A stretch of 50,871 nucleotides of DNA from Parvibaculum sp. (lineage in GTDB: Bacteria > Pseudomonadota > Alphaproteobacteria > Parvibaculales > Parvibaculaceae), in the NCBI GenBank assembly GCA_019635965.1, contig JAHBYK010000009.1, positions 1-50,871 on the forward strand, read 5' to 3'. Every line of letters starts with the position of its first letter. Positions within the stretch are counted from its first letter, which is position 1. Below, one piece after another: positions 46,190 to 50,871 of this stretch. Made by a program: the position numbers and the translations under genes. The notes under the pieces are model-generated. The model was not told where the DNA came from and did not search any database. It was given only the letters and a program-made list of their open reading frames with translations.

Positions 46190-47683
46190 ATGCAGATTTC
46201 AACGCTCTCCCAGTCTCTTGCGATGCGCCAGTCGATCAATGACATGCGCGCACAGTTCGACAATCTGCAGCGGCAACTTTCGACCGGTCTGAAGACGGAT
46301 TCCTATGCCAAGCTCGGGACGGACCGGAACACGGTTCTGTCGCTGGCACACCAGCTGTCGCAGCTCACGACCTATACGAATACGATCACCAAGACCGGCA
46401 TGCGCATCGAGATCATGGCCGATGCGCTGACGCGGATGAATTCGATTGCGTCCGAGACGAAAACCTCGCTCGCCAGCTCCGGCTTCGAGCTTGTCAATGG
46501 CAAGCAGACGAGTGCCCAGATCCAGGCGGCGATGCAGTTCGATGAGATCGTCAACCTGCTCAATCTGAATGTCGAGGACCGCTACCTATTCGGCGGCCGG
46601 GATACACAGACACGTCCGGTGGCACTGCCGTCCGCCATTCTCAACGGGGCAGACGGCAAGGCCGGGCTCAAACAATTCATCGCGGAACGGGCGCTCGCAG
46701 ATCTTGGTGCCAATGGTCTTGGCCGGCTGACGCTCGGCACGGCCGGCTCGACGGTAACGCTTGGCGAGGATGCCGCGCCGAGCGTGTTTGGCTTCAAGCT
46801 CGCTAATGTCAACTCGACGCTCAGCAATGCAACGGTGACGGGCCCGACTGGTGCGCCGCCGGCGCTCGATATGGAATTTACGGGACTGCCTGAGGCCGGC
46901 GAGAAGATTGAGATCGAGCTTGCGATGCCCGATGGTACGACGACGCTCGTGACGCTGAAGGCCAGTGCGGCCAATCCGGCGGGCAAGGGCGAATTCACGA
47001 TCGGAGTCGATGCGGCCCAGACCGCGGCAAACTTCCAGACCGCGCTCAATGAGGCAATCGGGCTCGAGGCGCGCACGACGCTGAAGGCGGCTTCCGCCGT
47101 TGCCGCGTCAAACAACTTCTTCGACTATGCCGCAGGCGGCGCGCCGCAGCGTGTCGATGGTCCGCCTTTCGAGTCGGCGACGGGACTTCGTGATGCGACC
47201 GATGCCGACACCGTGTTCTGGTATCGCGGCGATCTTTCCGGAACGCCGGGCAACAACTTTGTGGCGCAGATCGACCAGGGTCGCCAGCTCGCCTATGGTG
47301 CCCGGGCGGATCAGGACGCGATCCGCGACATGCTGAAAATGTCGGCACTCCTTTCCGCGGTGGAATATTCCGATGCGCAGGACAAGGAAGAACTCGCTTC
47401 CTACAAGGCGCTTTCTGGCCGCGTCACGAAGACGCTCAATTTCAAGGGTGTGCAGTCGCTGGAAAGCATCGTGACAGGGCTCGGGCTCGCGGCGTCAACG
47501 CTCAAGCAGACGCAGGACCGGCACGATCTCGTCATGGCCTCGGCAAACGAGCTTCTGGGCGATATCCAGAATGCAGACCCTTACGAGGTTGGCGTGAAGC
47601 TCACGACGCTTCAGACGCAGCTCCAGGCGAGCTATCAGGTGACGGCGATGCTTTCGAAGCTGTCGCTGGTGAACTTCATCTAG
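46190..47683 (+). CDS. flgL: Flagellar hook-filament junction protein FlgL (HAP3)
   Basis: 497 residues, long for FlgL, with a Gly/Ala/Thr-rich central insert (about 170-310). The N-terminal flagellin-like helix (DNLQRQLSTGLKTDSYAKLG) and the ending TLQTQLQASYQVTAMLSKLSLVNFI define the family; NVEDRYLFGGRDTQTRPV is the usual motif before the insert. It forms the second junction ring on which flagellin polymerises. It starts 5 bases after flgK and ends before a strong terminator. Confidence 0.93.
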   Translation: MQISTLSQSLAMRQSINDMRAQFDNLQRQLSTGLKTDSYAKLGTDRNTVLSLAHQLSQLTTYTNTITKTGMRIEIMADALTRMNSIASETKTSLASSGFELVNGKQTSAQIQAAMQFDEIVNLLNLNVEDRYLFGGRDTQTRPVALPSAILNGADGKAGLKQFIAERALADLGANGLGRLTLGTAGSTVTLGEDAAPSVFGFKLANVNSTLSNATVTGPTGAPPALDMEFTGLPEAGEKIEIELAMPDGTTTLVTLKASAANPAGKGEFTIGVDAAQTAANFQTALNEAIGLEARTTLKAASAVAASNNFFDYAAGGAPQRVDGPPFESATGLRDATDADTVFWYRGDLSGTPGNNFVAQIDQGRQLAYGARADQDAIRDMLKMSALLSAVEYSDAQDKEELASYKALSGRVTKTLNFKGVQSLESIVTGLGLAASTLKQTQDRHDLVMASANELLGDIQNADPYEVGVKLTTLQTQLQASYQVTAMLSKLSLVNFI

Positions 47684-47705
47684 GCCGCGCACAGGCCGGC
47701 AAAGG

Positions 47706-47736
47706 AAAAGGGCCCGCTTCAACGGGCCCTTTTTTC
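47706..47736 (+). terminator. Intrinsic terminator after flgL, possibly bidirectional
   Basis: AAAAGGGCCCG (47706-47716) pairs with CGGGCCCTTTT (47723-47733) around a 6-base loop, followed by further T to 47735. The A run on the left makes it also usable by flaF transcripts from the other strand, whose stop is 25 bases away. Confidence 0.9.
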
Positions 47737-47760
47737 ACTTCCGCAGTTGTCTGCTGACGG

Positions 47761-48135
47761 TTAGCGGCCGTAGAGGCCTGCCGCAATCTCGCGATTGATC
47801 ATGATGAGTGTGTCGAGAAGTTGCGGCTGTGGCTCGGTGGCTGCCTCGATCTCGCTGGTGCGCTTGAAGATGAAGATCGCCAGATTGGCAATGTTCTGCT
47901 TGATCTCGCGCGGCAGGGGATGGTCGTTCTCGGCGGCTGAGGCGGCAAAAACCGTCCAGATGCGGCGATTATAGACCAGGGCTTCATAAAGGGAGGTGCT
48001 GCTCTCGGCCGTCCAGTTATCGCGAATCCGCTGTAGCTGCCCGGCTGCCTTGGTCAGGATCGAGGCCTCGAATTCCCGTGGATCCTTGGGCGCTATGCGT
48101 GCCGCGCTGGCATAGGCCTCATGAGCTTTTGACAT
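47761..48135 (-). CDS. flaF: Flagellar biosynthesis regulator FlaF
   Basis: 124 residues, all helical. ASAARIAPKDPREFEASIL, the central YNRRIWTVFAASAAENDHPLP and the IKQNIANLAIFIFKRTSEI helix are diagnostic of FlaF. In Caulobacter, FlaF is needed for flagellin translation and export and acts opposite to FlbT. It overlaps the end of flbT by 17 bases. Confidence 0.95.
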   Translation of the reverse strand: MSKAHEAYASAARIAPKDPREFEASILTKAAGQLQRIRDNWTAESSTSLYEALVYNRRIWTVFAASAAENDHPLPREIKQNIANLAIFIFKRTSEIEAATEPQPQLLDTLIMINREIAAGLYGR

Positions 48136-48511
48136 TCTCCAACAGCCCCCGTTCGTACTCGATTAGCTTTCGAGCTTCCTTGAGAGCTTTATACATTTCG
48201 CCGGTTAAGATTTTACTGTTGATGGCGTCGATGAAGGGATGTGTGGAGGGGGCCGCCTCAAGCACTTCCTTAACGATCTGGAAATAGAGCTCGTGATGAG
48301 GCCTCGGGTCTACCGAGAGGTACATCATCTGCACCAGCAGATAGACGCGTTTGCAGGGTGTGTCGGCTTCCGAGGCGCGCAAGATGTCCTTCTCGCGGAG
48401 GATCGGCGTATCGCCCTCGATGAAGAGGCGGGTGCGCTGATCGTCATTGGTGATGACGCTGTCGCCCAAAATGAAGCGTTCGCCGGGCTTGAGTTCGACT
48501 TTGAGAGCCAT
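48119..48511 (-). CDS. flbT: Flagellin mRNA regulator FlbT
   Basis: 130 residues. KVELKPGERFILGDSVITND, TPCKRVYLLVQMMYLSVDP and PFIDAINSKILTGEMYKALKEARKLIEYE are the conserved FlbT blocks. FlbT binds the leader of flagellin mRNA and destabilises it until the hook is complete. The gene lies downstream of the flagellin genes and upstream of flaF on the same strand. BamHI-like palindrome CAGGATCCTG lies at 48528-48537 in its leader. Confidence 0.95.
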   Translation of the reverse strand: MALKVELKPGERFILGDSVITNDDQRTRLFIEGDTPILREKDILRASEADTPCKRVYLLVQMMYLSVDPRPHHELYFQIVKEVLEAAPSTHPFIDAINSKILTGEMYKALKEARKLIEYERGLLENVKSS

Positions 48512-48604
48512 GAGGCACCGTCCAGAGCAGGATCCTGATTTGCAGCCATTCTAGACTGAATCGCCGTCAAGGGGCAGTGCGGGCCATGACGATCTTCAAA
48601 AGCG

Positions 48605-48632
48605 GACGGCGGGAACCAGGGTTCCCGCCGTC
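48605..48632 (-). terminator. Terminator hairpin downstream of flagellin gene 1
   Basis: GACGGCGGGAAC and GTTCCCGCCGTC form a 12-bp stem with a 4-base loop. On the minus strand a short CGCTTTTG follows. It lies 36 bases after the flagellin stop, separating flagellin transcripts from flbT-flaF. Confidence 0.8.
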
Positions 48633-48667
48633 TTCATTTCGGTCCGGTTGCGCCGAAGCGCTGCCGG

Positions 48668-49816
48668 TTAGCGGATCAGCTGGAGAACCGCCTGTTCCGC
48701 CTGGTTCGCCAGAGACAGAGAGGTCTGGGCCAGAGACTGGCGGGTCTGAAGGGCGAGCAGGTTCGCCGCTTCCACGTTCGTGTCGGCCAGCGTCAGGGCG
48801 CCCGCACCACCTTCGAGAACATTGATCATGTTCTTGGTGAAGTCCTGGCGGTTCTGCACGACCGAGAGGTTCGCACCGAAGGTCGAAGCCTGCGTACGCA
48901 GCGTCTTCGTGGCAGCATCGAGGAGCGCGATGTCCGCGTCGATGTCCGCGAAGGTCGTTTCGGTGACGCCGAGGCCGGCGGCATCGAAGGTCACGCCTTC
49001 AATGTTCAGGTTCGACGTGCCGGACTCGTTGAACTTCACGAGCAGGCTGTTGCCGTTCAGCAGGTTGATGCCGTTGAACGACGCGTCAGTGGCGAGCTGG
49101 TCGATCTGCGTGCGGAGGTTGTTGTAGTCGCGCGCGAAAGTCGCACGTGCCTCAGCAAGCGTCTCGCCGTTCTGGCCCTGCGTGCCGGAGGTGGCAATGC
49201 CGAAGCCTGCCGCACCCGACGCAGCGGCGTCGCCGCCGATCGTCAGGTTTTCACCCGAAGCAACAGAGAAAGAGAGCGAGTCGCCCGTACGCGTGACGGT
49301 CAGGCCGGCAAGCGTGCCACCGGCCGAAACGAGGCCAGCGAGCTGAGATTCAATGGCAGCGGCCGAAGACGCGGCCGTCGCGTAGGTCGCCGTCGCAAAG
49401 ACGACGCTGACGGCGGACGCCGTGCCGATCTGGAAGGTGACCGTACGGGCACCGGCGGAACCGGCAATCGCGGCGGCTTCGGCGGTCTTGTCGAGGGTCG
49501 TCGCCGTGGCCTTCGCCTGGAGCGCCTGGTTGGCGACCGAGCGGGCCTGGTTGATGAGCTTCTGGATCGACTTGATGCCTTCGTCGGCGGCCTTCAGCGT
49601 CTGCACGCCAAGGCTCATCGAGTCCTGAAGGGCGCCCAGGTCGGCTGCGCGCGCGTTCAGGCCAGCGGCGGTGAAGTAGGACTGCGGATTGTCGAGAGCG
49701 CTCGAAACCTTCAGGCCGGTCGCGAGGCGGTTCTGCGTCTGCGCCATGAGCGATGCAGTGCTCTGGAGCGTCTGCAGGTTGGAGCGCACGGCGCTATTGA
49801 TGACGATATCACCCAT
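48668..49816 (-). CDS. Flagellin, copy 1
   Basis: 382 residues. N-terminal D0/D1 (VRSNLQTLQSTASLMAQTQN, RLATGLKVSSALDNPQSYFT) and C-terminal D1/D0 (FGANLSVVQNRQDFTKNMIN, LLALQTRQSLAQTSLSLANQ) flank a Gly/Ala/Thr/Ser-rich D2 region (about 105-230). It forms the filament. The leader is short, about 25 bases after a sigma-54-like site, with AAAGGA before the ATG. It is a paralogue of the flagellin gene upstream. Confidence 0.96.
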   Translation of the reverse strand: MGDIVINSAVRSNLQTLQSTASLMAQTQNRLATGLKVSSALDNPQSYFTAAGLNARAADLGALQDSMSLGVQTLKAADEGIKSIQKLINQARSVANQALQAKATATTLDKTAEAAAIAGSAGARTVTFQIGTASAVSVVFATATYATAASSAAAIESQLAGLVSAGGTLAGLTVTRTGDSLSFSVASGENLTIGGDAAASGAAGFGIATSGTQGQNGETLAEARATFARDYNNLRTQIDQLATDASFNGINLLNGNSLLVKFNESGTSNLNIEGVTFDAAGLGVTETTFADIDADIALLDAATKTLRTQASTFGANLSVVQNRQDFTKNMINVLEGGAGALTLADTNVEAANLLALQTRQSLAQTSLSLANQAEQAVLQLIR

Positions 49817-49850
49817 TTGAAGTGTCCTTTCCTAGGAACAAAATAGTCCG

Positions 49851-49865
49851 GCTCTTCCTGAGCCA
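49851..49865 (-). promoter_or_regulatory. Sigma-54-like promoter of flagellin gene 1
   Basis: On the minus strand TGGCTC-AGGAA-GAGC keeps the TGGC -24 element and the exact spacing to a GC at -12, but GAGC departs from the TTGC consensus. A start near 49839 would give a leader of about 23 bases. Confidence 0.45.
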
Positions 49866-49958
49866 TGGGTGCAGCATGAGCGTCACTCGTTAAAGCAGCG
49901 TAAATTGCAGCTATTTTTAGCGAGAATTTTCGCGGAAATTTTCAGTATACGGTTAAAC

Positions 49959-49985
49959 AAAAAGGGCGGATCTTGCGATCCGCCC
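49959..49985 (-). terminator. Intrinsic terminator of flagellin gene 2
   Basis: GGGCGGATC (49964-49972) and GATCCGCCC (49977-49985) form a 9-bp stem with a TTGC loop. On the minus strand it is followed by a run of five T. It lies 24 bases past the stop of the upstream flagellin gene. Confidence 0.9.
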
Positions 49986-50009
49986 CAGCGTTCGTCTTGA
50001 GAAATACCC

Positions 50010-50871
50010 TTAACCGAAGAGGCGCAGAACGCCCTGTTCGGCCTGGTTCGCGAGCGACAGCGCGGTGGTGCCGAGCTGCTGGCGGGTCTGAAGGGCAAGC
50101 ATTTTCGCGCCTTCTTCGTTCGTGTCAGCCACGGTCAGCTGCGAGGCGCCGCCCTGCAGCGTGTTGACCAGCGAGGCCGAGAAGTCCTGACGGATCTGCA
50201 CGACGCCGAGATTGGCACCGAAGGTTGAGGCCTGCTGGCGCAGCACGTTGGTCGCCGCATTCAGCGTGTCGATAAAGGTGCGGATGTCCGCATCGGCCTG
50301 GAAGCCATGGTTACCGCTCTCATTGGCGACCGTGCCGATGTTCAGCAGGCCCTCCGGCGTCAGGTTGACGCCCTGAATGTCGAGCTGGCTCGTCTGGTCC
50401 GGGTTGAAGAACACGCTGAGCAGGTCGCCCTTCAGCAGGTTCACGCCCTTGTAGCTGGCGTCGCGAGCGAGCTGTTCGATCTGCTCGCGGAGATTGTTGA
50501 AGTCACGCTCGTACTTGTCGCGGTTCACGCCTTCCGTGGAAGATGTGCGGCTGCCGAGGAGGCTCGCAAGGCTCACCGGCGTGCCGCCGTTGCTGGCCGA
50601 GATGGTCAGGTCGCGGCCGTTCGCGGCGGAGAATTCGAGCTTGCCGTCGTCGTTCAGCGTGGCGGTAAGCGGTTCGTCGCCGGTGAAGGTCGTGTTCACC
50701 CAGTCGACGAGGTTCTGAACCGTGGCGACCTGGCCGCTCGCAGCGCCGATCGTGACAGTCTGCGTGACACCGCCGACGGTGACGGTGAGCGTATTGCCGG
50801 TTGACAGCGCACCGAGGCCGGCCAGAACCACGCCACCCGTGAGGGCGCCGGACTGGTTGCCGGTGATGGTC
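50010..50871 (-). CDS. Flagellin, copy 2 (5' end beyond right edge)
   Basis: About 287 codons of the C-terminal and central parts are visible; the frame stays open to the window edge. The C-terminal blocks (STFGANLGVVQIRQDFSASL, LALQTRQQLGTTALSLANQ, then AEQGVLRLFG) match copy 1, and the YERDFNNLREQIEQLARDAS and YKGVNLLKGDLLSVFFNP segment aligns with it too. The D2 region differs clearly (TVTVGGVTQTVTIGAASGQV). The two genes are diverged tandem paralogues, so the filament may be built from more than one flagellin. Confidence 0.95.
   Translation of the reverse strand, partial: TITGNQSGALTGGVVLAGLGALSTGNTLTVTVGGVTQTVTIGAASGQVATVQNLVDWVNTTFTGDEPLTATLNDDGKLEFSAANGRDLTISASNGGTPVSLASLLGSRTSSTEGVNRDKYERDFNNLREQIEQLARDASYKGVNLLKGDLLSVFFNPDQTSQLDIQGVNLTPEGLLNIGTVANESGNHGFQADADIRTFIDTLNAATNVLRQQASTFGANLGVVQIRQDFSASLVNTLQGGASQLTVADTNEEGAKMLALQTRQQLGTTALSLANQAEQGVLRLFG

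Overview
The window looks like chromosomal DNA of a GC-rich, flagellated alphaproteobacterium. Three things point there: flbT/flaF beside flagellin genes, LexA boxes of the alphaproteobacterial GTTC-N7-GTTC type in front of imuA and imuB-dnaE2, and an adrenodoxin-type ferredoxin/P450 complement. The mix of P450, rubredoxin, ferredoxins, MCE transporter and lipid-type accessory enzymes would suit a hydrocarbon- or lipid-degrading genus such as Parvibaculum; that genus name is inference, not a database match.

Layout. 0-3 kb: 5' part of an FAD oxidoreductase gene behind a TetR-type palindrome, a DUF423 membrane protein and a chemoreceptor. 3.2-10.7 kb (plus strand): cytochrome P450, a 57-residue rubredoxin, a lipocalin-like DUF protein, an ACAD10/11-type phosphotransferase, a small unknown, an MFS transporter, a TauD-type dioxygenase and an MDR dehydrogenase, mostly closely packed and probably one catabolic region. 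10.7-14.7 kb (minus): L-Ala-D/L-Glu epimerase-type enolase, a CHASE2 protein with a degenerate cyclase domain, and a c-type cytochrome. 14.9-18.5 kb (plus): an MCE lipid transporter operon with a STAS-permease fusion, ATPase, MlaD and PqiC-like lipoprotein. 18.5-21.2 kb: a long membrane-anchored coiled-coil protein divergent from an Hpt protein. 21.2-24.4 kb: palindromic repeat, an L-2-hydroxyglutarate oxidase-like flavoprotein, a PHO-box-like array and a phosphonate hydrolase/sulfatase-type enzyme. 24.6-26.9 kb: two [2Fe-2S] ferredoxins around a ferredoxin-NADP reductase, with chorismate mutase on the other strand. 27-29.6 kb: DUF3574 protein, a possible UPF0280-like protein, a methyltransferase and a sulfotransferase.

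29.6-36 kb holds the SOS mutagenesis cassette imuA ... imuB-dnaE2. It is split by two tandem paralogous lipoprotein genes on the opposite strand, and each half has its own LexA box. 36-39.5 kb: a membrane protein, then a DevBCA/MacAB-like exporter (adaptor, FtsX-type permease, ATPase). 39.5-42.5 kb: a CoxE-type VWA protein and a MoxR ATPase, separated by a divergent secreted protein gene and a structured 470-base gap. 42.8-50.9 kb is flagellar: a sigma-54 promoter, flgE-flgK-flgL, then flaF, flbT and two flagellin genes on the minus strand, with good intrinsic terminators; the last flagellin runs off the right edge.

I found no rRNA, tRNA, CRISPR array, insertion sequence or prophage. The most interesting points are the CHASE2 pseudo-cyclase, the doubly LexA-boxed and interrupted SOS cassette, a three-unit PHO-box-like array with no obvious target, and a rubredoxin placed directly behind a P450.
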